The notes beneath the pieces are model-generated. The model did not search any database. It was not told the origin of the DNA and saw only the letters and a list, made by a program, of their open reading frames with translations. The position numbers and the translations under genes were made by a program. Positions 11,313 through 23,800 of a DNA stretch of 64,000 nucleotides are shown piece after piece. How positions within the stretch are numbered: position 1 is the first letter of the stretch; every line of letters starts with the position of its first letter. The stretch is from contig BTPP01000004.1 in assembly GCA_037102815.1 (NCBI GenBank), forward strand, positions 1,364,001-1,428,000, given 5' to 3'. Source of the DNA: Neurospora intermedia. Its lineage: Eukaryota > Ascomycota > Sordariomycetes > Sordariales > Sordariaceae.

Positions 11313-11552
11313 CCCAACGAGCGTCCCGCATCTAGTATTTATTCTTCGCTGCCCCCATGTTCCGCATTCTCTTGTTTCTCTTCTTCGTCTTTCACAGCTT
11401 TCCATACTTACTTCATCCACTACGCGCACTTCACGACTCCTCTCACCTCACGACTTACTTTGCTTCATTGTTACTTCTCTCGGTCTTGAACTCCCTTTCT
11501 TGGTCTTGCACACATCTACCTCTTTTACCCAGATACCAACTTCCACGTCACA

Positions 11553-12245
11553 ATGGGTACAGACAAACGCAAGCAATTGGAGAGGGAACGCGAGGCGAGC
11601 GAGGCGAGCGAGGCCAGAGCGCTAGCAGAGAGAGAAGCTAGCGCCGCAGCTCGCGAAAGAGAACCTTTCACCCCAATGTCAGATTCATCCTCAGATGACG
11701 AAAGCACATCGACGACGGCAAACACAGTAACACCAGACGTGGAGAAACTCATTCAAACGTACCATAACAGCTGGGCGGCCGAGGAGAAAAACGGATCTCT
11801 CGCAGACATATTGTATGCTGCCGGGCACGAAGTGTGTGCATACTCTTCCACGACCGACTGGAGACTACAACATGTCATTCAAGCCGTCACCGCTGTACTC
11901 AAAGACGTCAATACATGCACCACTACCGAGGAGAATGGAAGCCACCGGGAAGCTTCGAATAGTCCATTCCTCCGTCGTCTGAACCAATACTCAAAATGGA
12001 ACAGCGAATTCTGCTCGTGGCGACCGTGGTATCAAGGGCTCTACAGGGCGTATCATGATGATTGTGCGGGGGACCTTGATCCTACCAATCACACCCATGC
12101 TTTGGCGGCGTGGAATGCAATCTTGGACAAGCTGCCGCCACATGTGTTGGTGACGCTCATGAGCGAGAAACGCTTAGACCCGGAGCGGCCGGATCCGAGT
12201 TCACTGTTGACTGCTTTGGACGGGTATTTCGATTTGGGGATGTAA
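11553..12245 (+). CDS. unrecognised 230-aa protein
   Basis: I do not recognise this protein. It is intronless. Residues 1-38 are charged and repetitive (EREREASEASEAR, LAEREASAAARERE), likely a helical or disordered segment. Residues 40-60 are Ser/Asp/Thr-rich. Residues 62-230 look globular, with many Trp and Tyr (YHNSWAAEEKNGSLADILYAAGHEVCAY, RRLNQYSKWNSEFCSWRPWYQGLYRAYHDDC, LDKLPPHVLVTLM). There is no signal peptide or membrane segment. Composition of the C-terminal two-thirds suggests a real protein; a lineage-restricted function is plausible but unproven. Neighbouring MITE 2 may affect its expression. Confidence 0.65.
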   Translation: MGTDKRKQLEREREASEASEARALAEREASAAAREREPFTPMSDSSSDDESTSTTANTVTPDVEKLIQTYHNSWAAEEKNGSLADILYAAGHEVCAYSSTTDWRLQHVIQAVTAVLKDVNTCTTTEENGSHREASNSPFLRRLNQYSKWNSEFCSWRPWYQGLYRAYHDDCAGDLDPTNHTHALAAWNAILDKLPPHVLVTLMSEKRLDPERPDPSSLLTALDGYFDLGM

Positions 12246-13380
12246 TTGAAGCTCAAGCGTCATGCTTGAGTTTTCATTTCGTCAGCTTCTGAGTGGTGAT
12301 GCATGGACAGGTTGGATCGGCATTGTTGATTTCACTGCGAGGAAGGTTGTTGGGCTTTTGGTTTGTTGGAGAGGATCTTGTTTTTGGCTTTTTGGTCTGC
12401 CGAATTGTGGTTGAGATCGGGAGTATCTCTGAAAGCGACTATCTGGTATAGGGGGCATAAACGATGTTGGTGGATTTGACATTCAACTTGAACATGCCCG
12501 TTGCCAAATCAAACGGTGTATCAATGATCGCAGGAATGGAGGAGAAACAGGAACAACCAGCGAAACAGCAATTTATTTGAATTAGTCGATAGTCTCACAG
12601 CGCTATAGGAACAATTTCCAAGTAACACGATTACCCCTCGAGATTGAACGTGTATTCCCATCATACCAACTTACTTCAACCTTCTTTTGTTTCCAGGTAA
12701 AGAATTTTGGAGGCCACAATATCTTGAATAAGTCATTGGACCTATAAAAAAAAAAAAAAAGACGAAAACCCTCAACAACAATTCGCTTTCTTGCCCTTTC
12801 TGTCCTCTTTGTGGACCAACACTCTGAAGCACTTCAGGTGCTTCTCTATTATACGAAATGAGGTTTGAATTTGGACAAAACCTCAGAGGCCCCAAACTCT
12901 TGAATGTGAGTTGTGGGTCAAGAGATAACTAAGTGAAGAAATACGATTGCCTCTTCTGAGCAGCGACGAAACCATATGAGCAGCTGCAGTGACTGGTTTT
13001 GCGAGGTTCGGAGGCGCCATGAAGATGAAAGTGTAGGATTTCAACCACAACCAAGGACACAAGTGAGTGTTTAATGATTGGGCTTTCGCTTGTATTATAC
13101 CAGACATATCCATGTTCCAAAATGCATGACGGATCCTTTGACGACCATCAACACAAGCCCCCTTTCCCCCCTCCTCCCATTATATAATATGACTATTGTT
13201 GCCCCATTCTACCTCCAAGCCACTAGAATAGAACTAACCGAGACAACTAAACAAATGCACACCGAGTCTGTTTAGATCCAAATCCAGATTAAACTCCCCT
13301 TCTCCACCTAGTATAGTATTCTTCCAAAATGCATCGCATCTGTGTATGTATATATATCCGCATTGTCTACCAGGAGTCAA
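12246..13380. other. convergent 3' spacer
   Basis: This is 1.1 kb between the stop codons of the 230-aa protein gene and the VPS9 gene. Visible items are an A run at 12747-12761 and a TATATATA stretch near 13350. I find no supported gene. Confidence 0.5.
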
Positions 13381-15805
13381 TTATTCTTTGAACGCACCCA
13401 CATCTTTCAACGCACCCGCTAGCCTTCTATAATCTCTCAGCAAATCCAACACTTCGCCTATCCGCAGATCGGCCGGGTTCTGCACCTCCATGAACCGCTT
13501 GATGGGCGGTTCGATCTTGGGGATTTCCTTTGGTGGGAGCGCGGGGGCTAGGTCGGGGAAGGCCTGTGGAATTCGGGATCATGATATGTTAGTCGGGGTA
13601 TAAATAACGGGGAAGGAAGACAAGAAAAACATAGAAACTAACCGTAGCTAAATCACCGCCATCTGCCACCGGCGTCCCCTTCCCTGGTACAGGCGGCATC
13701 TCCTTGTCTTTGGCCACAGGCGGAGGAGGGGGTGCCGCCGGTGACGGCGTGGACGGTGTCGTCCTGCCAAAGCTCCTCAGTCCGCTGATACCCTGCGAAA
13801 ACCTTGCCATCGGATTAAACGAGCTGCTCAGGTTCCTGACGGAATCAATGAGCGCTGGATTCGACGAAGCGGGAGGCGCCGATGCCGAAGTCGGGATAGG
13901 GGTCGTCGTCGCAGTGCCCGTCATAGTCGAACTTCCTCCTTCCTTTGATTCCTTTGATGATGACCCACTACCACCACCACCTCCGCCGCTCATCCCAGCA
14001 GCCACAGCCGCAGCCGCTCTCTCCTCTACCGTTGGCCGTTTTCCTGACCCCGAAACACTCCTCGTGGTGCCCGCGCTATCGGCGCTGGTATCCCTTGTTG
14101 CTGATGATGCTTTTCTCCCGCCGATGATGCTCAACACCCTATCATCCGCTGACCTGCTGGGTGTGTTAGACCGCTTTAGTGGATGCAGACCCTCGTCAGG
14201 CGTGTGCACCGAGCTAGCGGCGCTCCTTACACTTGCGCTCCCCGCCATGGAGTTGCCGTCATCTTCAAGAAGAGGAGGCGGTGGTGTGCCGATCAGCTTA
14301 CGCGCATCTTCAAGTGTCTTGGGCACGATGGCCTCTTGGTGCTCGCGCATCTTGCCAACAAGAAACTTGTAGCTATCGCCTAAGCTGATGCCGATAGTCT
14401 TGAGGCTCTGGTCGGCTGTGGTGAAGACGGCGTCGCTGGCAGCGTTGAAGGCCTGTGCCGGCTGCGTCACCAGATCACTAAGCCGGCGATCACGCAGCCG
14501 CACGGCGTGGCGGGAGAGGGGAGGCTTGAGGCTATTGTTAGACTCGGAGGATGGGCTGGGGGTGGCGGAAACTCCGGCAGAGTAGGCGGGAGGGAAAGTC
14601 TCTGCCCGAGGTAGCGAGGAGCCGGTGGGAGTCTTGGCGGGTCCGGTGGGAGCTTCATCGGCGCGGAGAGTGGAAAGGTCGACTGTTTCGAGGAAGCTGA
14701 TGGCAGCTTCAAGACAGGTGAGGCAGTAGGATGACTCGCCCACTAGTTTGGGTTCCCAGCGGAAGCGCTGGATGAAGTTGACGTCGCTTATGACGTTGAG
14801 GTTCTCGGGCGGAAGGGTGATGAGGGTGAAGATGAGCATCGGCATGAGCTCGTCTGCGGATGAGGAAGGGTGGAAATGAGAGAGAGTGTCGATGATGGCT
14901 TTATGCGCTGCCTTGAGATGGTTTAGCTTGCCCAGGGGATACCGCGACTGGTTCATCAGTATCAACTCCTTCCTCGCCCCTTCCAGCCAGTCCCTGACCT
15001 CTTCTGTTCTCTTGGCCACGGCTTCGGGGTCGCTTTTGTCGATGTCTCCAATGTCCACTCCCAGATCGCTGGGGCCGATGCCTACCACGGCCAAAGCGGC
15101 AGTTTTTGATCGGAGCTTGTCATCCTGCGCTTCGTCCTGTGTGGTGTGATGGCGGTAAATTCTCCCGTAGATACCTTCGCAAAGCCTCCTCTCTACAGCT
15201 TCCTCCAACAGTATCCGCTGCTGCTCCAACGCTTTCCTTGCCTTCCTACGTTCGGCGTATTCCTCGGGTGTAAGCATTTCCGAGTCCCGCCTTGAAAGTC
15301 CCGCCTTGAGCTTTTCCTTGCTGCTGCTGCCCAGTTGGGCAGCCTTTTGGCGTAGTATACTGGCCGCGGACTGGCGCGTGCCCGAGGTAGATGCTGCAAA
15401 GTCATCGCGTTTTTGTCGAGTGGCTAAACTGTCGATATGGGTCTGAATGTGGGAGGCGGCAGTAGCATAAAAGTCTTGAAAGCGCTGAGAGAGCGAATCG
15501 ATGTTGGGCGGTGCTGGGTGCACCTTTGCGACTAGGCCGTCGATGAAGCTGTCTGTCAGGGCGACCAACTCGATGGGGAGTCCTTCCAGATCGATGGACG
15601 ATCTCGGGGGCTCCAAGTCCAAGCTGACTCTGCGTTCGAACGTGTCGGGCATCTCGGAAGTGTCTTTGACGGGGGACTGTATCGTGCTCGCTCTCTTGGG
15701 GCGCGTGATGTCTGGAGGCGTGGAAGGAGGATCGAGGCGGGTGAAGGAGCGAGATGTCCGGAGAGGACTCAGCCGCGGCGGCGGGTTGTTGCTACTGAAG
15801 GACAT
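13381..15805 (-). CDS. VPS9-domain guanine nucleotide exchange factor
   Basis: Probable GEF for a Rab5/Vps21-type GTPase in endosomal transport. Exons 15805-13643 and 13563-13381 give 781 aa. After a Ser/Pro-rich N-terminus there is a helical region (residues 75-240) and a VPS9 domain to about 382: LEEAVERRLCEGIYGRIYRHH, KLNHLKAAHKAIIDTL, SSADELMPMLIFTLI, NVISDVNFIQRFR, SYCLTCLEAAISFLETVD. The conserved Asp of the VPS9 catalytic loop is present (SADELMP). The middle and C-terminal parts are low-complexity (Ser, Gly, Pro). The final 60 residues lie on a second exon (GTTAGT donor at 13642, CCACAG acceptor at 13564) encoding IKRFMEVQNPADLRIGEVLDLLRDYRRLA. It lacks an obvious CUE domain, so it is closer to Muk1-like proteins than to Vps9 itself. 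Confidence 0.9.
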
Positions 15806-17437
15806 GATAATACCGCTTGTCTCACTGTTGTATTGATTTGAAGTTAGAAATGTAGGTCTCTAGGAAGCGAAGGTGAAGTGCGACGCGCAACGTATTGGGA
15901 GCCGGGACTTCCTAGACATTGCTGTGATGAATGACTCCACAGTGGAGAAATTGACGATAGACGAGGTGCTGGCAGACGATATGATTGACGCCGGGGGACA
16001 CATCATGACATGGATAGTAGAATAGGGCAGTACTTACACCCAAAGCAAAAGACCGGTGCATGAGAATTCGAGACAGTTTGAAACAACAATGTTGGATCCG
16101 GCTGAAGGGGAGCAACAGTCAGAGTCGGGTGTGCCACATTGAGCAATAAATCATCAAGTCATTCTAGATGCATGTAGTGTAGTTCGATATTGAGACGAGG
16201 GGACCGGGGGGTCAAAGTGGTGATGCTATGAAGGCCTGGGCTTGTTGTTCTACCATTCGTGCTGAAATGGCCGGTGTAGTGAGAACGTGCAATACCAACA
16301 ACCTAAGCAAAAAAAAGAACTTGAAGCAGGTTGTATGTAGAATCAAAGAGTATGAAGGCCGGGGGCACTTGATGCTTGAGTCATCAGAGCATTGTCCATA
16401 ATTCAATGGTTTTTCAACGGTCCAGACATCGAATGTTCGAGTTTTCAGAACAAGTTCATGTGTTTGGGAGAAGCCCTGCCTGACGGAGACGACGGGAGAT
16501 GTGTGTCTCCAGGGTCCGAGCTAGGCGACTTCTTGCAGAGGTGGTGTTCTGTCTGCCACTGCAGCCCGGGTGGAATGACATTGTTGGCAGATGGATACTC
16601 CACCTGGCAGATATCAAAGTGTCAAGGAAACTGAAGAGGAAAAAAAAGACACTTGCTACCTCTAGGCACCTATTCAAGAAACTGAGCTCATCCAAAACAA
16701 CAAAATCAGATCATGTTGTATCTCGTGGCCATAGTACATTGAAGAAATGCAATGTCCCGCTCTGGACTGCATGTCATGTCAAGGTTACCATTTCCAACGT
16801 CCAGTGTGTCGATCTCGACCATTTTGATTCCAACTCTGGCTCCCATGACAGACCCTAACCCTTATTCTATCAAAGAACGGACAGTGACAACGCATGGTGC
16901 ATGCCACACCATCTGCACGTTTGCGCCCCCAGTTTCCACTTGTTGTGGGGAAAGGCAGTGTTATCGCTGATAAGGAGGGGAACCTTGAGAGGTACCTAGG
17001 CTACATACGCCTTTCCGCCATCGGCCGTTGGCATTGAGTGGCTGCGATCGTCATCACTGGCTGTCCGTCAATCAACGATTCCGGTGCCAACACGCTATCT
17101 TTCTGTCGCAGGTGACAGGCAGGCACCACTGCACCGCAGCGAGACGCACGCCACGCGGGAGGTCATTCTCCCTCTACAACTGTAACCAACCTCAAACCAC
17201 TGCACCCAAAGAAGCCGCGGACCGCCTTCCCCCAACAACCTCGATCACTCCCGCCTTACCATACTTATCCATCAACTGACCTTTAACTGACAACATCCCC
17301 TTCTATTCGGCGGAGGCGAAATACGTTCGACACCTTGTCTTCTACTATCCTCTTCGTTTTCTTCACCTTTCCCAAGTCATCTCGTACATCTTCAACACAC
17401 CATCCTCAGCTGGCCACGACCGCCACCTCCTCTTAAC
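15806..17437. other. divergent spacer VPS9 gene / atg15
   Basis: This 1.6 kb contains both 5' regions. The ~400 bases before the ATG15 start (17030-17437) are C-rich with CAACC/CCTC pyrimidine tracts typical of fungal 5' UTRs. I see no supported gene, tRNA or clear repeat. Confidence 0.5.
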
Positions 17438-19541
17438 ATGTTACCCTCTGGGAAGAGGAAAGCGGATGCATTCAGTTGCACATCCGCCGCTAGAGTCACC
17501 GCCAAACTGGCCTTGTCCTTTCTCGCTCTCACGACAACACCACTCGTCAACGCTTTCTCCTACGAAGAACCGAACGCGCAGATAGTCTTACCAATCGATG
17601 CATCACCGATAAAGCCACTTCTACCAGAGCCTCCAGCACCGGCTGAGCACAAATTCGTACGTCCCGTTTGTTTTCGTTATCGAGAAGCGGCCACTAACAT
17701 AGATTCGCCACCGATAGACACTCCGACACATCTTCCACCACGGTACCTACGAACATCCGACACTGCACCGCAAAAAGGATGTACCCGCACAGAACGCCGA
17801 CGTATGGCTGGCGGCCGACGATGAATATGGCCAAGAGCGCATCGGAACCCTCAAGGCGCGCAGCAGCCCGGTGCGGATACAACGACTTGCCGACCGGAGG
17901 CCTAGCGTCGTAGATCCCATGGTCGCTTATGCACGACAACAAGGCTACGCTTCCGTCCTGTCACCCGAAGCATGGACCATGGACGAGGTTGCCGGACCTG
18001 ATATCACGGATAAAGACACCATCATATCGTTGGCGCTTATGGCTGCTGATGCCTACGTGCAGACTCCGGATGGCGCAGACTGGGAAGATGTTGGCGCTCC
18101 ATTCAACAGGAGCCTCGATTTCGGGTGGGAGGGTGATGGACTTCGGGGCCATGTGTTTGCCGATGAGACGAATTCGACCATCGTTATCGGCTTAAAGGGA
18201 ACATCGGTTGCTGTTTTCGACGGTGACGGCACCACCACCAACGACAAGGTCAACGACAACCTCTTTTTCAGTTGTTGCTGTGCTCAACAAGGACCCTGGA
18301 CCTGGCATCAAGTTTGTGATTGCGCGACAGGCACTTACTCTTGCAACAACACCTGTGTCGTCCAGGCATTGCGCCAAGAGAACCGCTATTACCAAGCCGG
18401 TCGCGAGCTCTATGCGAACGTCACTGAGCTTTACCCCGACGCCAACGTGTGGATTGTCGGGCATTCGCTTGGAGGAGCCATGAGCTCTTTGCTTGGCTTG
18501 ACTTACGGTGACCCGGTTGTGACTTTCGAGGCAGTCCCCGAAGCTCTCCCCGCCAAGAGACTAGGACTTCCTATTCCACCTGGATCGGATCCAGATGCGC
18601 CTCAGACTCGAGAGTACACGGGAGCTTTCCACATTGGTCACACAGCCGATCCGGTGTACGTCGGTACCTGTAACGGAGCTACCGCAACGTGCGCTATTGG
18701 CGGATATGCAATGGAGTCAGCTTGTCACACCGGCCGGGAGTGTGTCTATGATACGGTTGGCGATTTGGGCTGGCGTGTTGGCATTGGCACCCACAAGATT
18801 CGTGTGGTTATTTCGGATGTCCTCAGAAAGTATGAGAAGGTCCCCGAGTGCAAGTTTACACCGGAATGCAGAGATTGCGGAAATTGGAAGATGTATGAAA
18901 GCAATGGAACCGAAACCACAACCACCTCGAGCACGCCTACTTCAACTTCCATGACCCGGACCCGGACTGAAACCTGCAAAACTCCGTAAGTTTGGTGATA
19001 TCACCTAGTATTTGCAAGTATACTGACACGTGACAGGGGATGGTGGGGATGTTTGGACGAAACCACTACCACAACTGGGACGGCAACCACGACGACAAGC
19101 GAGGTGACCACAACCTCTACCACTACGTGCCACACTCCGTAAGTCGATTACCGAGTAAACCTTGGCATCAACGTTGCTGACCTTTCAAACAGTGGATGGT
19201 TCGGTTGCAAGGACAAGACCACAACCTCGACCGCATCAACAACAACAACTCCTATCGCGACAACAACAACAACAACAAGCAGTACCACATGCCTAACTCC
19301 CGGAAAGTTCTGGGGATGCTATGATAAGACTGCAACAACGGATATCGGATCACCATCCACTTCGACAGAGCTTACGATTACTTCAGCCCCAGCCCTGCCG
19401 AGCTCGGTGCTTACCCCGTCAGCAACGGCTACTCCGCCAGAGGGACAGCCTGACGATAGCGGTAAACGTTGCCGTGGCAGGACATGGTACGGGGTGTGCA
19501 AAGACTATGAGGGCGGTGATGGGCCCGTTAACGATCTATAA
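17438..19541 (+). CDS. atg15: autophagy vacuolar lipase ATG15
   Basis: Vacuolar phospholipase that breaks down autophagic and multivesicular bodies; it reaches the vacuole as a single-pass membrane protein. Exons 17438-17656, 17718-18985, 19037-19138 and 19193-19541 give 645 aa. Residues 22-40 are a signal anchor ([19 protein letters not shown]). The lipase domain includes [13 protein letters not shown], the nucleophile elbow [11 protein letters not shown] (Ser323), the ATG15-type block [39 protein letters not shown] and the probable catalytic His in GIGTHKI. The tail is Ser/Thr-rich and holds repeated modules CKTPGWWGCLD, CHTPGWFGCKD and [12 protein letters not shown]. The introns 18986-19036 and 19139-19192 interrupt the same Pro codon of the first two modules in the same phase, which suggests tail growth by exon duplication. 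N-glycosylation sequons (NRS, NST, NNT, NVT) fit a lumenal protein. Confidence 0.96.
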
Positions 19542-20828
19542 CGACAATCATGGTGATGGGTAAGGTATTGGCGTTTATTTTTTGCGAGATTATTTCTATG
19601 TTTTTGGGTATGACCACGGGCGCGAGTTGGGAATTTCAGGATGAAGGGAAGGGTTGTAGTTTGGCACGACAGGCAGATACATACGCTAGAGAAGCACACA
19701 CACAAACACACACTGTGACAGAGAGGAAATACGGGCGTCTTGGAGGTATTATTATTATTACATTGCATCAGCAGCAGATTTCTTATCATTCTTTTAAGAC
19801 AACTGATACGTGATCAAGATGTCATCGGATGCAAATAGCATTTGGGCAGTTAAACGCCGTGGCAAAAATGTAACAATGATGGGCTGCGCAGACTTAAAGT
19901 ACTGTTCACAGCCACGTGAAGGAAACCATGGAAAGCCAAGGAAGACTATGCTTCGGTGTGGTTGCATGTCGTAACATGTCTTGCTCACACGTGTGTATTT
20001 CCCTGCTGGGCGAGAACGCTGGTGATTGAAGCCGTCATTCGTCCATTTGTTGGTTGCGGGAGGGGCGTGTTCTGGGTCGGGTGCTGTTAGTTGCGACATG
20101 CATAAGAGAGATCCCATGCCTGGCCCGCAGCGCAAACTCAGCGGTCCTATGCCCTATGGGTTATAGCGTGCATCACCCCGTATCGACCAGAGCCCCACGC
20201 AGCACACATCGTTCCAGTGCCAGGATCGCGAACGCTGCCGCCGTCGTTCCCTACTCGAGCCACTGCCAACCTCTCATTTGGGTTGTATCGTGTTGGACCG
20301 TAACCGGGTCTCGTGCCGGTTACAACGCATACATAACTTTCTTTTACTCAATCACTATACTTACCCCATCTCTTGGCAGGTGTACCTATCTATTCCTTGA
20401 CCTATCTGACCTTGGAATTGAACTAGAGGCATCATCACCATTTCTTCGCCCTTCTCTTGTTGCGCCGAACCCTTCCCTGGATTACACCGTCTGCCTATAC
20501 TCGAGATACAACCCGACGATTTACGCCTACGCCACCGCCGCGCTGCTTGAAAAGATTCTAACCACCTTCCCTCCAAACATATACGACGACATAATCCCGA
20601 AGCCAGTATACGACGACAGACTCGGCTCGGAGAAATAAGCGAGGAACATACATAAACGAAACGACGACGACGCCTTGGTTACGGACATCCTCCAAAGCTA
20701 AAGTTGAAGAAGAGAAAGGATACAGGAACTGGACCGAACTCGGGACGAGGAACGAAAGGTTACCAATACCCGCTCGCTGCGCTCGGTCACGGTCGACTGC
20801 GAGGGGGAAGCCGAGTTAGTTCTTCAAA
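19542..20828. other. spacer: atg15 3' UTR and RING-gene upstream region
   Basis: This 1.3 kb sits between two plus-strand genes. A 194-codon open frame (20054-20638) has no ATG start (GTG at best) and ends 190 bp before the RING gene. It is most likely promoter/leader, although its last third is protein-like in composition. No RNA gene is seen. Confidence 0.5.
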
Positions 20829-23800
20829 ATGATGGAAACACCTACTTCTTCGAGCATCAAGAAGGCGGCTGCCTCTGTGAATTTGGAGTCGGAGTTGACT
20901 TGCTCTGTGAGTTACTCTTTCTTTCAATAGTCTCCCTAATATGAAAATCCTTGGCTGGTTCGGACGGAATGATATGCCATGATGCCATCTGTCACGGTCC
21001 GTCCCCTGTTTGGGATCTGCCGTGCCATGCGCATCAGATTGCGCCCAAGCCATGTGTTCGCCATGTGTTTCCGTCCGGCGGCAACAACAACAACATCGGA
21101 CGAACTACTCACCCTCTCTTCCCTCCCAACTTCCCTGCCCATACCGTCTACGAAAACACAACAACGGACTACACACACATTTTCGCTGGAAAAAAATTAC
21201 TAACAACCTCAATACTATAACAGATCTGCACCGACCTCCTCTACCAACCCCTTACCCTCCTCGACTGCCTACACACCTTCTGCGGCGCCTGTCTAAAAGA
21301 ATGGTTCGCCTCACAAGCCTACCGCGCCGAAAACTCTCCTCTCCCGCCGCCACCTCCCGCGGAACAACATAAAGTCTTCACCTGTCCAGCCTGCCGCGAG
21401 CCTGTGCGCGACACCAAGCACGATGCGCGCGTCGTAACCTTGCTAGAGATGTTCCTGGCCATGAACCCTGAGCGAACAAGGCCGGAGGAGGAACGCAAGG
21501 ACATGGATGAGAGGTATCAAAAGGGGAGTAAAGTCCTGCCGAGGATCAAACGGTGGGATGAGAGGACGGAGGAGGAGAGGAGGCTGGATGAGGAGGAACG
21601 GAGGGTGCTGCATGAGGTGCAGGAGATGAGCTTGAGGGAGGCGTGGGCGGCTTTGGAGGCGAGCAATGGGAATGGTAGTATGCTAGGGACGGGCAGTGCG
21701 ACGGGGAGTATGGTGGGTATGGTAGGAGGGAGCGGGAGTGCGGTTGGGGGTTCATCGGAGAGGAGGAGGAGGGCATCACTGGCACCGCATTCTTCTCATC
21801 AGGGGAGGACGAGTAGGGATGTGAGTAGGAATAGGGCCTCGGGAAATGGAACTGGGAGTATGGTGGGCAGGGATCGAGAGAGGATGAGGGATTCATCGGC
21901 TGCGCCCAGCAGTAGCAGCAGGATACGGGCGCATAGCGCGACGCTACATCCCGAAAACTATTATGCGGAGGAGAGGAGGAGGCTGAGGAGTGAATCACGG
22001 CAACGAGAGGCGGAAGAGCGGTCGAGGCAGCTTGAGCATCAGTCATCCCTCAGGTCACTGATCAGCGCGGATGACCTGGGCGATATCGATATCGAGCGGG
22101 AAATTGAGGAGTTTGCGCGACAGATCCAGGAGGAAGGGCTGCTGGATGGACTGGATCTGGATAATATCGACTTGGACAACAACGATGAGCTCAGCAAGAA
22201 GATCATGGAGGCGTACAGGAGACGACACCGGGAGAGGATACGGGCGATTGCGGAGAGGAATGCGAGGAGGAATACTACTGCCAGTACGACGCAATCATAT
22301 AGACCGGAGCCCTTGACGATCTCGAGGACGAGACCGCCATCGGATCACGCTACGCAACCAGCGAGCATGCGCAGTGGAGTTTCACGGTCGCGGGAACCAA
22401 GTGCCAGCAGCAACGAAGAACGGCATCGATATCCTCCATCCGCGGCTTCGGCGCATTTGGAAGTTCAGGGAGCTTCGAGAAGGCGCAGGACGACAAGCGG
22501 TGGCAGCCGGAGTTCGACCATGCCAGTCCCGTCACAAGGCGAACAACCACCTCCCCGTGTGTCAGCCCACCACCGTTCACAGACCGAAACGACACAACCA
22601 ATCAGACCAAGCGCGGGAGTGGTCACGGAGACACGAAGCTCCAGTTCACCAACCATGAGCAGCAACCCATTACTGACAACAACCACGGCAAACTCATCAG
22701 ACATGAGGGCACTGTCGTTCAATGCTCGAGTGGCGGGAATAGGGGGTATACAACCACACACGCAAACAGACGGTTCTTCGGATTCTGATAATTCAGGAAG
22801 GAGAAGCAGAAGGACGACCACTGATCGACGACCTTCTGGACAATTAGAACTTGCTTCCGCCTCGTCGGTACCCAACTTTGTATCAACCTCGGGCCCCGTA
22901 AGCACACATCTGGGCAGCACACCACCAGCACAGCCACCGCCCAGCATGCCGCGTTATCCGGAACCCGTCATCAACTGCAACGGCTGCGGTATGGAGCATA
23001 TCGAGTATAAACTTCACTTCAACTGCTCCATCTGCCACAACGGCGACTGGAACATCTGTCTCGACTGCTGGCGCAAGCGCAAAGGATGCCTTCATTGGTT
23101 CGGTTTCGGCTACGCCGTCTGGCACCGATGGAACAAGATCAAAGCAAGTCACCCAAACCTTCCTCCTCCGCACCGGCTGATCGCCGTCCGGTACATGCCG
23201 CCTCCCAAGCCAAGCGACACCAGTCCTCGCGCCCGCAGTCTAGCCAACCCTCTCGACCGCCTTCAAAGCGGTACGTTCTGCTGCCGCTGCTCTGCTTTTG
23301 CCAATGAGTGCTACTGGCGCTGCGAGTTCTGCAATGAAGGCGAATGGGGATTCTGCAACAACTGCGTCAATCAAGAAAAAGCATGCTCGCACCCTTTGCA
23401 AGCCCTCACTTATATACCTCCATCTTTGTCCGGCTCTCCAAGCGGTACACCACCAGCTGATTCTGCGGAATCAACCAGCCCGCTCGCAAACCCAACAACA
23501 GCAACATCCACATCCACAACCCACTCCCGCTCATCTTCCATCTCCCGCCCCTCATTCCTGTCTCTTCCACCCCCCTTCTCAAGACCCAACCTCTCCGGCC
23601 CCGCCACCGGCGCTTACAGACCTCTAACCTTCTCTCCGCCCTGCGAACTCTGCTCCGTCCCCATTCCTCCCCACGAACCACGCTTCCACTGCCCTTCTTG
23701 TCCATCCAAATACACGCTCCAGCCACGGGCAGGCGAATATAACCTCTGCCAGGGATGCTACGACTCCCTAGTCCCGGGTTCCGTAGCCGAAGAAAACGGT

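Larger units (their letters stand above)
9722..11552. other. divergent spacer with two MITEs
   Basis: This is 1.8 kb between the divergent parvulin gene and the unrecognised gene at 11553. It contains two short inverted-repeat elements (10513-10767 and 10989-11312) and a triple GGAACCT direct repeat around 10139-10158. The open frames here show no family similarity and are probably chance. Confidence 0.6.

Noticed and set aside
13704-14372. Antisense ORFs over the VPS9, GT90, XPB and dehydrogenase genes
   Set aside because: These are shadow frames of GC-rich codons opposite well-supported proteins.
20054-20638. 194-codon open frame before the RING gene
   Set aside because: It has no ATG start and lies where the RING gene's promoter and leader should be. 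Its C-terminal third looks a little protein-like but no splice to a gene is apparent.
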